The position numbers and the translations under genes are program-made. A DNA stretch of 64,000 nt. Source: Nocardioides sp. TF02-7. GTDB taxonomy: Bacteria > Actinomycetota > Actinomycetes > Propionibacteriales > Nocardioidaceae. Positions 1 to 13,793 of the stretch are shown piece by piece. The stretch lies in contig NZ_CP092535.1 of assembly GCF_022437945.1 (NCBI RefSeq), positions 372,001-436,000 of the forward strand, read 5' to 3'. Below the pieces are notes generated by a model. That model ran no database searches and had not been told where the DNA came from. It saw nothing but the letters and a program-made list of their open reading frames with translations. Numbering within the stretch: the stretch's first letter is position 1; every line of letters starts with the position of its first letter.

Positions 1-3296
<3,296 letters not shown>

Positions 3297-3381
3297 CCGA
3301 CTTCTGTGTCCTCACATCTCATGACGTCTCGTGATGCTTGCCGGATCCGTCCGGCCCGGCGTGCTGGTCTTGCTCGACAAC

Positions 3382-3412
3382 AAAAACCCCTCGGTTGCGA
3401 GGCAACGAGGGG
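3382..3412 (-). terminator. Transcription attenuator ahead of ilvB
   Basis: On the minus strand a hairpin with arms CCCCTCG and CGAGGGG (7 bp, extended by a TTG/CAA pairing past one bulged C) is followed directly by TTTTTGTT. It lies about 20 nt downstream of the leader peptide stop and about 85 nt before the ilvB start. This is the arrangement of a translation-coupled attenuator. Attenuation of ilvBNC is established in Corynebacterium; control here is inferred from the layout. Confidence 0.75.
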
Positions 3413-3432
3413 CGGACGCGCGGGGCTGCGGG

Positions 3433-3474
3433 TCAGCCGGCGCGTCCGATGCGTACGAGAAGGTCCTGGCGCAT
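3433..3474 (-). CDS. ilvB leader peptide (13 residues)
   Basis: A short frame reading MRQDLLVRIGRAG and then TGA. Four of its thirteen residues are branched-chain (Leu, Leu, Val, Ile in positions 5-9), as expected for a peptide whose translation senses branched-chain aminoacyl-tRNA. It has no Shine-Dalgarno element. A TACGGT hexamer ends 6 nt before the ATG, so the transcript probably starts at or next to the ATG and is leaderless. The attenuator hairpin follows its stop codon. The product is likely regulatory only. The main doubt is that a 13-codon frame can occur by chance; its position and composition argue against that. Confidence 0.65.
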   Translation of the reverse strand: MRQDLLVRIGRAG

Positions 3475-3480
3475 GGGACC

Positions 3481-3486
3481 ACCGTA
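3481..3486 (-). promoter_or_regulatory. Probable -10 element of the ilvBNC promoter
   Basis: TACGGT on the minus strand, 6 nt before the leader peptide ATG. No clear -35 hexamer is visible. Spacing predicts a leaderless mRNA. Confidence 0.4.
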
Positions 3487-3548
3487 CGCCGTCGCACGCC
3501 GTGCCGTCCCCGAGACTCCCACGGATCCCAAATGGCGGGACGGCCGTC

Positions 3549-3985
3549 TCACATTTCGCGCGGCTCGTCCGCCGGCAGGACGAGGTCGCTGATCGCCCCC
3601 GGCGCCCACGCGACCTCCCACCGGAAGCCGTCGGGGTCGGCGAAGTAGCCCGAGTAGCCACCCCACTCGCGCTGCTCGGCGTCCACAACCGGCTCGGCGC
3701 CGGCCGCCGCCGCCGCGGCCAGCACCTCGTCGACCCGCGCGCGGGTGCCGAGGTTGTGGGCGAGCGTGACCGGCGGCACCCCGGCTCCGGACGCCACCGC
3801 CCCCACCTCCTCCTCGGCGTGGGCGCGGTCCCACAGCGAGAGCAGCAGCCGCTCCCCCACCCGGAACATCAGCACCTCCCCGGCACGTGCACCTCGGCCG
3901 GCCACCCGAGCCCGTCGACGTAGAACCGCCTGCTGCGCTCCACGTCGGCCACCACCAACGTCACGAGACTGATCCGTGGGTCCAT
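3549..3985 (-). CDS. VOC (glyoxalase-like) family protein, one frameshift
   Basis: Small metal-dependent or binding protein of the vicinal-oxygen-chelate superfamily, substrate unknown. The N-terminus from the ATG at 3985 reads MDPRISLVTLVVADVERSRR and continues FYVDGLGW, the first beta-alpha-beta unit of the fold. The second half ends with YSGYFADPDGFRWEVAWAP, the typical closing strand of a VOC domain. The frame breaks near 3882, where one base is missing after GTGCCGGG. The 437-nt span fits one deletion (about 145 residues when repaired). It lies between the ilv leader and a PPOX-family gene, with no obvious operon partner. Confidence 0.75.
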
Positions 3986-4017
3986 GGGCGGAAGCGTGCC
4001 AGGGGGCGCCGACAGCC

Positions 4018-4985
4018 TCACCACGCCGCGCGCAGCGCCCCGTCGACGGGAGACGTCACCGGGTCGTCGGCGGAGCGCACGAACACGGCAGTCAGCTCGC
4101 CGCCGCCGGCCGCGTCCATCCGCTCAGCCAGCGCGCGCCACGCCGCGAGGTTGGGGTGCTCGACGTCGGTGCACGCCTCAGCCGGGGCGAGGGCGGTGAT
4201 CGCCTCGTCGAGCTGTTGCCGGCTCATCGGCAGGGTGGCGGACGACCCGTCGTGCTTGAGCACGGTGGCGAGCACGACGGCCGGCAGCCCGTGGGCGCCG
4301 CCAGGCCGGTTGACCAGCCCGATGTCGCCGTCGAGGGCGATGCCGTGGGATACCGGGGCGACCCAGCCGTCGATCTGCGCGCCCAGGCGGGTGCGGACCG
4401 CCGCGAGGCCCTCGAGCGTGGACCACTCGTCGAGCGGGTCGTCGTCGAAGGCGGGGAGCCCATCGATGCTGGTGCGGTTCTTGCGGCGCCGGTAGTCGGC
4501 CGAGCCGGCCACGCCCCGGCGCGCGAACGCACGCTGGAGGAGGTCGCGCTCCCCCTCGTAGCTCATCAGCGGCACGCCGAACCCGCACGAGTCCGAGACC
4601 CGCTCGACGTCGACGACGATGACGGCCCGCGCACCGGGCAGGTCGACGAACCGGGCCGCGAGGCCGGCGTACTCCTCGTCGTAGATCGTCACCACCCGGC
4701 CGGTGCCGTGGAACCGGACGATGTTGGGCGCCCCTCGAACGCGCAGAACATGACCGTGATCCGGCCGTTCTCCCGCAGGTGCGCGATCGTCTCGGTGCCG
4801 CTGCCGCTGGTGTCGACCCAGGCGAACGTGTGCTCGTCGAGCACCCCGAACGTGCCACGGATGCCCCGCGGCGAGACGTTGATGCGGCCGTCGGCGGCGA
4901 GGGGTGCCGTGGCGACGAAGAAGACCGGCTGCTTCTCGACGAACTCCCTCAGCCGCCCCGAGATGCCGTCGTGGACCTTGCCCAT
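4018..4985 (-). CDS. Pyridoxamine 5'-phosphate oxidase-family (PPOX) flavoprotein, one frameshift
   Basis: FMN-binding split-barrel protein of the PPOX superfamily. The N-terminal part (about residues 10-150) has the pattern FFVATAPLAADGRINVSPRG, then ITVMFCAFEG and the barrel strand after it, as in the large actinobacterial PPOX subfamily. About 170 further residues with no clear motif follow. The frame breaks near 4731, where one G is missing from a G run after TTCGAG; the 968-nt span fits one deletion. A GAGGAGG element 8 nt before the ATG sets the start. The ATG overlaps the TGA of the upstream gene (TGATG), so the two are probably co-translated. The substrate is unknown. Confidence 0.75.
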
Positions 4986-5458
4986 CAGGTCAGCCTCCTC
5001 TGCAGCTCGGCGAGCCGAGCCGGAACGTCCGGCCACGGTCGTAGGTCGAGCTCCGCGGTGAGCTCGTCCAGCAGTCGCCGCTCGGGCTCGTCCAGTTCGG
5101 CGCGCCACGGCGGTCCCTGGAGCTCCGCCAGCTCACTGTCCCAGTCGTAGGCGAGCCCGTCGAGCACGAAACCGTGCTGGGTGGCCAGCGCCAGCCACTC
5201 CGGATCCTGCCGCCGACGACGACGTACGGCGTGTCCGCGAGCGGGACGTAGAGGACCACCGCACCGTCGGGCATCAGGTAGAGCTCGCTCTCCGATCCGG
5301 TGTCGGCGAACAGCACGCCGCCGTCCGGGGGGCGGCGGGCAGTCGACCCAGGGGTCGCGTCCCTCGGGACCCACCCAGCACAGCGACATCGTGTCGAGGG
5401 TGAGCCGGGTGTCCTCGTCGCGCGTCACGAAGCGCCGGAGCCGCTCGAGGTCGTCCAC
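4985..5458 (-). CDS. Hypothetical protein, two compensating frameshifts
   Basis: Not assigned to a family. After repair the protein reads VDDLERLRRFVTRDED at the N-terminus, WVGPEGRDPWVDC, then a beta-rich middle (ELYLMPDGAVVLYVPLADTP) and a charged helical end (LLDELTAELDLRPWPD). A C run of six instead of five near 5335 and a missing base near 5209 shift and restore the frame; the 474-nt span is consistent with one insertion and one deletion. A GTG at 5458, just after the ilvD stop, is the likely start but has no good Shine-Dalgarno, so the start is uncertain. Its stop overlaps the PPOX gene start. About 157 residues, probably cytoplasmic. Confidence 0.5.
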   Translation of the reverse strand: MDDLERLRRFVTRDEDTRLTLDTMSLCWVGPEGRDPWVDCPPPPGRRRAVRRHRIGERALPDARRCGGPLRPARGHAVRRRRRQDPEWLALATQHGFVLDGLAYDWDSELAELQGPPWRAELDEPERRLLDELTAELDLRPWPDVPARLAELQRRLT

Positions 5459-5468
5459 CGCGCCGCGG

Positions 5469-7153
5469 CTACCCCGTGACCGCGCCGTGCGCGGCGGACT
5501 GGACCAGGCGGGCGTACTTGCCGAGGACACCGCGGGTGTACTTCGGCGGCAGCGGCTGCCACCCGACCTTGCGCTTCTCGAGCACGTCGGCGTCGATCTC
5601 GACCTCGAGGGTGCGGTTGAGCACGTCGAGCACGATCGGGTCGCCGTCCTCGACGAACGCGATCGGGCCGCCGTCGACCGCCTCCGGGGCGATGTGACCC
5701 ACGCAGAGACCGGTCGTGCCGCCGGAGAACCGGCCGTCGGTCACGAGCAGCACGTCCTTGCCGAGGCCGGCGCCCTTGATCGCGCCGGTGATCGCCAGCA
5801 TCTCCCGCATGCCCGGGCCGCCCTTGGGGCCCTCGTAGCGGATGACGACGACGTCGCCGGCCGTGATCCGGCCCTCCTCGAGCGCGTCCATCGCGGCCCG
5901 CTCACCGTCGAACACCCGCGCCGTGCCGCGGAAGACGGTCTCGTCGAAGCCGGCGCTCTTGACGACCGCGCCCTCCGGGGCCAGCGACCCCTTGAGGATC
6001 GTGATGCCGCCGGTGCGGTGGATCGGCCGGTCGAGCGGGCGGAGGATCTCGCCGTCGACGGACGGCGGGTCGAGCTCCGCGAGGTTCTCGGCCATCGTCC
6101 GGCCGGTCACGGTCAGGCAGTCGCCGTGCAGCAGCCCGGCGTCGAGCAGCAGCTTCATGACGACCGGGATGCCGCCGATCTTGTCGACGTCGTTCATCAC
6201 GAAGCGGCCGAACGGCTTGAGGTCGCCGAGGTGCGGCACCTTCTCGCCGATCCGGGTGAAGTCGTCGAGGGACAGGTCGACGTCGGCCTCGCGGGCGATC
6301 GCCAGCAGGTGGAGCACGGCGTTGGTGGAGCCGCCGAGCGCCATCACGACCGTGATCGCGTTCTCGAAGGCCTCCTTGGTCATGATCTGCCGGGCGGTGA
6401 TCCCGCGGCGCAGCAGCTCGACGACCGCCTCGCCCGAGCGGTGCGCGAAGCCGTCGCGACGCCGGTCGACCGCCGGCGGCGCCGCGGAGCCGGGCAGGGA
6501 CATGCCGATCGCCTCGGCAACCGACGCCATGGTGTTGGCGGTGTACATGCCGCCGCAGGCGCCTTCGCCGGGGCAGATCGCCCGCTCGATCCGGTCGACC
6601 TCGTCGCGCGAGATCTTGCCGGCGAGGCAGGCGCCGACCGCCTCGAAGGCGTCGATGATCGTGACGTCGTGGCCGTCGACCTGGCCGGGCATGGTCGACC
6701 CGGCGTAGAGGAAGACCGAGGCGAGGTCGAGCCGGGCCGCCGCCATCAGCATGCCGGGCAGCGACTTGTCGCAGCCGGCGAGCAGCACCGAGCCGTCGAG
6801 CCGCTCGGCGTTCATCACGGTCTCGACGGAGTCGGCGATCACCTCGCGCGAGACCAGCGAGAAGTGCATGCCCTCGTGGCCCATCGAGATGCCGTCGGAG
6901 ACCGAGATGGTGCCGAACTCCAGCGGGTAGCCGCCGGCGGCGTGCACGCCGTTCTTGACCGCCTTGGCGAGCCGGTCGAGCGACAGGTTGCAGGGGGGTG
7001 ATCTCGTTCCAGCTCGAGGCGACGCCGACCTGCGGCTTGGCGAAGTCGTCGTCGCCCATGCCCACCGCGCGCAGCATCCCTCGCGCGGCGGCCCGCTCCA
7101 GGCCGTCGGTGACGTCGCGGGAGCGGGGCTTGATGTCGGGGGGCGTCGGTCAT
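5469..7153 (-). CDS. ilvD: Dihydroxy-acid dehydratase, two frameshifts
   Basis: Iron-sulphur enzyme that dehydrates dihydroxy acids to 2-keto acids, the third step of branched-chain amino acid synthesis. Visible cluster and active-site motifs are [28 protein letters not shown] and [14 protein letters not shown], and the C-terminal [15 protein letters not shown]. The N-terminal 50 residues are interrupted twice: six C instead of five near 7142 and near 6995. The 1685-nt span fits two inserted bases and gives about 561 residues, normal for the family. There is no Shine-Dalgarno; TACGCT ends 6 nt before the ATG, so a leaderless start is likely. It is separated from ilvBNC by three unrelated genes and has its own promoter. 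Confidence 0.96.
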
Positions 7154-7159
7154 GCCCCG

Positions 7160-7165
7160 AGCGTA
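7160..7165 (-). promoter_or_regulatory. Probable -10 element of ilvD, leaderless
   Basis: TACGCT on the minus strand with 6 nt to the ATG and no Shine-Dalgarno in between. Confidence 0.45.
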
Positions 7166-7315
7166 GTGGCCGCGCCCGACCGGCTGCCGGGAGTGTCCGA
7201 ACCTCGCATCCGTTCTTGTATCCGTGGTCACCACGGATGTACGCCGCGCGCCGGCGCTGCAGGGTGAGCGTCGGGGACGTCTCCCGTCCCCACGCCGAGC
7301 ACCGGAGGAGTGACC

Positions 7316-7603
7316 GTGGCGACGATGCTGGTGAGCGTGACCGTCGATCCCGCCCGGGCCGACCGGGTCCTCGGCCTGCTCCGCGGCGAGATGGCGCCCT
7401 GGATGCGCCGGCAGCCGGGCTTCGTCGCCAGCCACTGGTCCCTCGACGACGACCGCACCCGGTGCACGATCGTCGTCGAGTTCGACGCCGAGGAGCACGC
7501 CCGCGCCGTGGCCGAGGCCACCCTGGCGCTGCCGACGCACCCGGCCCGGTCGTGGAACGTCGAGCGGGTCGAGGTGGCGGCCGACCCCGACCTCAGCCGG
7601 TGA
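7316..7603 (+). CDS. Antibiotic biosynthesis monooxygenase (ABM) family protein
   Basis: A 95-residue single ABM domain, a dimeric ferredoxin-like barrel used by quinol monooxygenases and related small oxygenases. The pattern [18 protein letters not shown], then [18 protein letters not shown] and the strand [12 protein letters not shown] is typical. GGAGGAG at 7304-7310 fits the GTG at 7316 (spacing 5), better than the GTG at 7310 that lies inside it. The gene is divergent from ilvD across about 160 bp and its last 11 bp overlap the end of the convergent LuxR gene. Its substrate cannot be told from sequence, and many relatives have no known activity. Confidence 0.7.
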   Translation: MATMLVSVTVDPARADRVLGLLRGEMAPWMRRQPGFVASHWSLDDDRTRCTIVVEFDAEEHARAVAEATLALPTHPARSWNVERVEVAADPDLSR

Positions 7604-10430
7604 GGTGGGCGGCGAGACCGCCGCGCTCCGCGCTGCCGGTGCGCTGCAGCAGTCGCGCGACGTGGGTCTCCACGGTCCGGACGGACAGGAAGAGCCGCTC
7701 GGCGATGTCGCGGTTGGACAGCCCGGCGACCACGAGCTCGAGCACGTCGTACTCCCGGGCGGTGACGCCGAGGCGCTGCAGGTGCGGCGGCACCCGGTCG
7801 CTCCCGGCGGCGCGGCGGGGTACGGCGACGCCCGCCTCCCGCATCGCGGCCCGGCAGGCCGAGGCGGCCTCCGTCTGCCCGAGCCCGAGCAGCCCGTCGA
7901 GCGCGTGCCGGAACCACTGCTCCGGCTCGCCCCAGCCGTCGGCCGCCGCGGCGCGGGCGACGAGGAGCCGGGCGTGGATCTCGAGCCACGGCTCGGCGCC
8001 GGGGAGGTCCCACCCGGCGTCGGCGAACGTCTCCTCGGCCGCCTCCCTCTCGCCGCGGCGGCCGAGCGCGACCGCGTCGGCGCAGCGCAGCCCGAACGCG
8101 TTCTGGGGGCTGCTGGCCTGAGGGCCGGCGCGGACCTCCTCCCGCGCAGCGGCCCCGTCCCCGCCGAGCACCGTCTCCAACAGCGACCAGTAGCCCCGCA
8201 GCGACAGCGGGTAGGCGGGGAACCGCCGCGCGCCGGCCATGGCCCGCGCCAGGTGCTCGCGTGCCTCCTCGTAGCGGCCGTGACCGATGGCGACGAGTGA
8301 CCGCACGTGGGCGGGCACGGCGACCGCCAGCAGCGCCTCGTTGCCCGCGGAGCGCCCCATCACCGCGATGTCGGCCTCCATCTCCGGCATCCGGTCGCAG
8401 AGACCGTGGACCGTCGCGCGGATCCCGTAAGCCTGGCCGACCTCGGGGAGGTGGAGCCGCTCCATCATCGTGATGGCGTTGTCGAGGGAGGCCGCGGCGT
8501 CGTCGAGCTCGTGGTACTGCAGCCGCGCCATGTCGAGCTCGAGCTCGGCCCGGGCGGCGGTCGCGATCGCGCCGGCGTCGAGCGCGGCCCTGCGGGCGGC
8601 GACCAGCCGCTCCTTCGGCGGCCGCCGCTGGACGAGGTCGAGGCTCCCCATCGCCGCCAGCAGCCGGCAGCTCCACAGCACGAGGCCGCGCTCCTCGGCG
8701 AGTCGATGACCCTCCTCGAAGGCGGCCTGCGCCTCGACCACGTCGCGCCGGGCGGCGCGACCGAGCACCTCCCACGCCTCGCACGCCACCTCGGGCCGGT
8801 CGCGGCCGACCTCCGCCAGCGCCGCCCGCGCCCGCTGCATCGCCTCGTCCTCCTGGTGGCGCCCGAGCGCCAGCCGCGCGGCCAGGACGTGGTCGAGGGC
8901 GACGTCGGCGCCGGCCGCCGCCGCGAGCAGCTGCTCCGCCTCGTCCCACCGCCCCCCGGCGAGCAGCGCTCGCGCCAACCGCAGCCGCAGCGCGGCCAGC
9001 CGCTCCGGCTCGTCGGCCCGGTCGGCGAGCTCCGCGATCAGCCGCTCCCCCCACCTCCAGCGCCGCGGGCATGTCGCCGGCGAGTGCGTGCGCCTCGACG
9101 ACGGCCTCCCGCACGTCGAGCCCCAGCGCGGTGCTCGGGAAGACCAGCTGGCCGGCGCGGCCGAGCGCGGTGAGCGCGCTGGTGAGGGCTCCGGTGGCGA
9201 TCGCCGACCGGCCGACGTCCAGCCAGTGCCGGGCCGCCCGGTCCCGGTCGCCGGCCGCCTCGAACAGCTCGGCCAGCACCTGGTGCGCCTCGTCCGAGGC
9301 GTCGGCCGCGGCCCGCTCCTCGACCACCGCGGCCAGGGCCCCGGCGAGCCGGCGACGGTCAGGAGGGAGGAGCGTGTCGAGCACCGCCTCCCGGGTGAGC
9401 GCGTGCCGGATCGCGAAGCCCATGCCGTCGGCGACCACCAGCCGCTGCGCCCGGAGCTCGCGGATCGCGGCCGACGTCGTGCGGTCGTCGAGCCCGAGCG
9501 CGGCGCCGACCACCTGCCAGTCGAACTCATCGCCGAGCAGCACGGCCGCCTCGACGACCTCCCGCGCGGTGGGCGTCAGGGCGTCGAGCCGCGCCTCGAC
9601 CGACCGGGCGAAGGAGGCGGGGACCCCCACGACCAGCTCCCGCGGACCAGCCAGCCCTCACCGTCGCGCGCCAGGGCCCCGGACGCCTGCAGGTCGGCCA
9701 GCACCTCCTCGACGAGCAGCGGGTAGCCGGCCGAGAACCGGCCGACCAGGTCGTCGAGACCGGGCGGCACGTCCGCGCCGAGGCACGCCTGCAGCATCGC
9801 ACCGACGTCCTCGCTCTCGAGCGGGTCGAGGTCGAGCACCTCCAGCGAGCCGCGCGCACGGAGGTCGCCCACGAGCCGGGCCACGTCGGGAGCGTCGTGC
9901 GGACGCATGGTCGCGACCACCACCAGCGGTACGTCGCGCGCGTTGTCGGCGACGTACTCCAGCACCCCCAGCGTCTCGGGGTCCGCCCAGTGCAGGTCCT
10001 CGACCAGCAGCAGCGTGCCGGCGCCGCCCAGCGCGGTGGCCAGGCGGAGCAGCCCCTCGCCGATCAGCATGACCGAGGACGCGCCGTCGGCGGCGGCGGC
10101 ACCGAGCTGCGGCGCGAGGCGGCCCAGCGCGGGGAGGTACGGCGCCAGACTGCGGTCGTCGGGCACCGTCCCGGTCCGCAGCCACCCGAGCAGCGCCTCG
10201 CTCAGCGGACGCAGGGGCACCGACGCGGCCGAGCGCACGGCACGGCCGCAGAGAACGACGGTCCCCGCCTGCTCTGCCTCGGCGACGACGGCCGCCGCGA
10301 GCCGGGACTTGCCGACCCCGGCCTCGCCGCGGAGCACCCGCACGCCGCCGTGCCCGGTGGCCGGCCGGCGCAGCGCCTCGCGCAGTCGTGACGTCTCGTC
10401 GGTCCGAGAGACGATGACCGGGCATCGCAC
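7593..10430 (-). CDS. Large ATP-binding LuxR (LAL/MalT-like) transcriptional regulator, two frameshifts
   Basis: Signal-integrating transcription factor of about 945 residues. An N-terminal STAND-type ATPase has Walker A GEAGVGKS (about residues 35-42) and Walker B LLLVEDLHWAD (about 145-155). A long helical middle section has TPR-like repeats. The C-terminal LuxR HTH reads LTAREYDVLELVVAGLSNRD and then RTVETHVARLL. Two frameshifts cancel: a missing base near 9643 and six G instead of five near 9048. The GTG start is supported by TAGGAT 6 nt upstream (leaderless). The ligand is unknown; nearby targets could include the divergent secreted-protein gene or the ABM gene, which is inference. Confidence 0.9.
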
Positions 10431-10436
10431 GGACGC

Positions 10437-10442
10437 ATCCTA
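10437..10442 (-). promoter_or_regulatory. Probable -10 element of the LuxR gene, leaderless
   Basis: TAGGAT on the minus strand, exactly 6 nt before the GTG start codon, with no Shine-Dalgarno. Confidence 0.55.
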
Positions 10443-10640
10443 GGGCCGTCGGGCGGCGGTGCGGGGGCCAGTTCGGTCGTCGGTTCGGTCCGTGGCCCCG
10501 CCCGCTCACTACGTAGCACCGGCCGCGGGCCACTCCTTGTCTGGGTGGTGCTCGCGGATGTCACCGCCCCCGCCACGGACGACGCTGGAGCCACTCCCTC
10601 ACCCGGGCACCGATTGCCCTCACGAAAGGCGAACCCTCCG

Positions 10641-12558
10641 ATGCGAACCAAGACCACCGTCACGAGCATCTCCCTCGCCGCCGTCGCCCTGGTCGGCGCC
10701 GGCGCACTCACCCTCCCGGCCCCGGCCCACGCCGCCGCGTGGATCGACGGGGGGCCAGGTCAGCTTCGCCGGCCCGGAGCCGGCGCACCTGCAGGTCGTC
10801 GGCACCGGCCCCGGCGACGCCGTCGCGGCCTGGATCCAGGAGCACAACGGCGTGGACCGGGTGTGGGCCTCGACGGCCGTGGACGGCGACTGGGGTGCCC
10901 CCGTGCTCGTCCCGCAGTCGGGCACCGAGCCGCAGAGCCTCCAGCTGGCCGCCGAGGGCGGTCACGCCGTGGTCGGCTGGACCGCCAACCAGCAGGGCAC
11001 CACCGTGCTCCGCGTCGCGCGGCGCCTGTCCGCCACCAGTTGGGACGGCAGCAGCATCATCAGCCCGCTCCCCCAGGGGACGGTGGCGCAGTACGACCTC
11101 GACGTCGACGCCTCCGGCCGGATCCACGCCGCGCAGGAGCTCTCCGCGCCGCAGGCCCGCGTCGTCGTCTCCCGGCTGGCACCGGGGCAGGACGGCCCCG
11201 ACCACGGCTACTTCGCGGTCGGCACCGGCAAGCCGTCGCTCGACGTCAACGCCGCCGGCGACGCAGTGGTGTCGCTCTACCGCGAGAACACCGACGAGGT
11301 GCTCGTCTCCCGGCGCGCGACGGCCGGCTCGTGGACCCAGCCGGAGAGCCTGCTCTTCGAGACCCAGGACGGCGACTCGGTGGCGGCGGTCAACGCCGAC
11401 GGCCGCGGGCTCGTCGCCTACGTCACCGAGGCGGAGGGCCGCGACGTGGTCCGTGTCGCGAAGGTCGCCGCCGACGGCGACCCGGACGTGCCGGGGATCG
11501 TCTCCGACGACGGCGAGGACGCGGCGGCACCCGCGATCGCCCTCAACGACGCCGGCGACGCCGTCGCCGCGTGGCGGACCCGCGTGGGCGGCCAGTACGG
11601 CGTCGACCTCGCGGTGAGCAACCAGTACGGCGAGTTCGGGACGTCGACGGAGATCGCCGCCCCCGGCGTGGTCGGCGCCGACGTCGCCCCGGTCACCGCG
11701 ATCACCCGCAACCGGGTCCGCGCCGTCGGCTACCGCGCCGCGGGCAACCTCGTGCTGCGCACCCGGTCCAACGCCTTCAACGCGCAGTGGACGTCGTACG
11801 TCGTCGGCGCCAGCAACGGCGAGCTCGGGCTCGACTCCGACAGCGAGGGCAACTTCGTCGCCGCCGCGATCCAGGGCGGTGCCAACGGGTTCGTCCACGG
11901 CGACTTCTTCGACGCCACCGGCCCGACGCTGAAGGTCACCGGGCCCGGCGCCCAGGTCCTCGCGCCCTCCTTCCCGGTCACCTGGACCGCCACCGACTCC
12001 CTGTCCGGTCCGGCTCCGTCCACCGCGCTCTACCGCACGTCGGCCGCGTGGAACCAGGCCGCGCACGGGAAGACGAGCCTGTTCGTCAGCGGCCTGCCCG
12101 GCAGCAAGGTCACGTTCCCGGGCAAGCCCGGCACGTCGTACTGCTTCCAGGTCTACGCCGACGACCTCGCCGGCAACCCCCGCAGCTCGACCGCCCGGTG
12201 CACGACCGTCCCCCTCGACGACCGCAAGCTCACCGGCACCGGCTGGAAGCGCAGCAAGGGCAAGGGCCACTTCCTCGGCACCGTGACCACCACGACCACG
12301 AAGGGGAAGACCCTCACCCGCACCGGGGTCAAGGCCAAGCGCCTCGCGCTCGTCGTCGCCAGGTCTCCGCAGGGCGGCAAGGTGAAGGTCACCTTCGCCG
12401 GCAAGACGCTCCGCACCGTGAACCTCAAGGGGACGGGCAAGCGCAAGGTCGTCGGCCTCGCCACGTTCGCGTCCGTCAAGGCCGGGACGCTGAAGATCAA
12501 GGTCACCAGCGCGAACGGCAAGCGGGTCACGATCGACGGGCTCGTCGTCGCCAAGTGA
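10641..12558 (+). CDS. Secreted beta-rich protein of unknown function, one frameshift
   Basis: An exported protein of about 638 residues. A signal peptide (MRTKTT, hydrophobic stretch to LTLPAPAHA, cleavage after AHA near residue 32) is followed by repeated units with the theme AVVGWT / AAWRTRVGG / GDAVAAW, suggesting a beta-propeller-like array over residues about 35-430. Next comes a fibronectin- or Ig-like segment with TGPTLKVTGP and CFQVYADDLAGN, and a lysine-rich C-terminal beta-sandwich (TGTGWKRSKGKGHF onward) like those closing many actinobacterial surface proteins. One extra G near 10752 (six instead of five) breaks the frame right after the signal peptide. No catalytic motif is recognised. 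Confidence 0.75.
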
Positions 12559-12572
12559 CCCTCCCCCGAGGA

Positions 12573-12607
12573 GCGGGGCCCGGCCGGCACACGCCGGCCG
12601 GCCCCGC
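12573..12607. terminator. GC-rich intergenic hairpin between convergent genes
   Basis: A near-perfect 15-bp stem built from GCGGGGC and CGGCCGGC arms around an ACAC loop, in the 60 bp between two convergent genes. There is no T tract on either strand, so intrinsic termination is plausible but not certain. Confidence 0.55.
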
Positions 12608-12617
12608 GCGTGCGCCG

Positions 12618-13713
12618 TCAGCCCGTGACGCCCACCTTCACCGCCATCACGTCGGGGAGGCCGGTCACCACCTGCCGCCAGCTCACCCCCTCGTCGCTCG
12701 AGGCCCACACCGACCCGTTGCGGGCGCCGAGGTAGATCCCGGCCGGGTCGTGGGTGTCGGCGCACATCGCGTCCCGCATCACGCCGACGTAGAACGGGTG
12801 CGGGAGCCCGTCGTCGTGCGGGGTCCACGACGCCCCGGCGTCGTCGGACCGCCACACGCGGGCACGGGCGTCGGGTGGGTAGCGGCCCTCGCCGCCGCCG
12901 AGCGGGAACACGTAGATCGTGTCCGGACGGTGCGGGTGCACGACGACGGGGAAGCCGAAGTCGCTGGGGAGCCCCTCGCCGATCGACGTCCAGGTCGCGC
13001 CGTGGTCGTCGGACCGGTAGACGCCGCCGTGGTTCTGGGCGTAGAGACGCTCCGGGGCGGCGGGGTGGCGGGTCACCTTGTGCACGCACTGCCCGAAGTC
13101 GGGGTAGCGCTGGTCCTCGGGGAGGAAGTCGGCGCGGATGCCCTTGTTGCGCGGTGACCACGACCGGCCGCCGTCGATCGTCTGGTAGACGCCGCCGGTC
13201 GAGATCGCCACGGTCAGCGACCCGGGGTCGGTCGGGTGCGGGGAGGACGGTGTGGAAGGCCTGGCCGCCGAAGCCCGCGCCCCACTCCGGCCGGTGCGGG
13301 TGGTCCCAAAGCGCCTGCTCGAGGGCGAACGTCTCGCCGCCGTCCGTCGAGGTCCACACCGCGCCCGGCTCGGTGCCGGCGTGCACCACGCCGTCCTCGA
13401 CGCCCGGGACGAGCTGCCAGACCCGCTCGACCGTCGCGCCGGCGCCCTCGGGGAAGCGGATCGCGCCACCCGGCGTCTCGTGCCAGGTCTCGCCGAGGTC
13501 GTCGGACCAGCGCACCTGCGGTCCGAGCCAGCTCGACGAGGCACCCGCGAACAGCCGGGTGCGGCCGCCGCGGGTGTCGACCAGGCAGGAGTAGACCTCC
13601 TCCATGTCGTGGTGCGGCCCGGTCCACGACCAGTCGACCCGGTCGTCGGACCGGCCGACCCAGAGCCCCTTCCGCGTGCCGACCATCAGGACCGTGGTCA
13701 TCTCTCGGCTCAT
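12618..13713 (-). CDS. BNR/sialidase-like repeat protein, one frameshift
   Basis: A beta-propeller protein of about 365 residues with repeated Asp-box (S/T-x-D-x-G-x-T/S-W) motifs: WSDDLGETWHE, TSTDGGETF, TIDGGRSWSP, RSDDHGATWTS, RSDDAGASWTP and ASSDEGVSW. Such proteins are annotated as exo-alpha-sialidase-like or WD40/YVTN/BNR repeat proteins, but the sialidase catalytic residues cannot be assigned. No signal peptide is evident, so it is probably cytoplasmic. One extra C near 13240 breaks the frame at FHTVLP-HPTDPGS. The ATG at 13713 is preceded by a GGAAGGGA element; an in-frame ATG at 13701 is an alternative. Confidence 0.75.
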
Positions 13714-13781
13714 CGCTCGTCCCTTCCGCCGCCGTGCCGGCCGAGACCCGGGCCGGACCTCGGCGACCGACCGGCTGCACC

Positions 13782-13787
13782 TACATT
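13782..13787 (+). promoter_or_regulatory. Probable -10 element of the EamA gene, leaderless
   Basis: TACATT with 6 nt to the GTG at 13794. No Shine-Dalgarno is present before either candidate start. Confidence 0.55.
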
Positions 13788-13793
13788 GACCGA

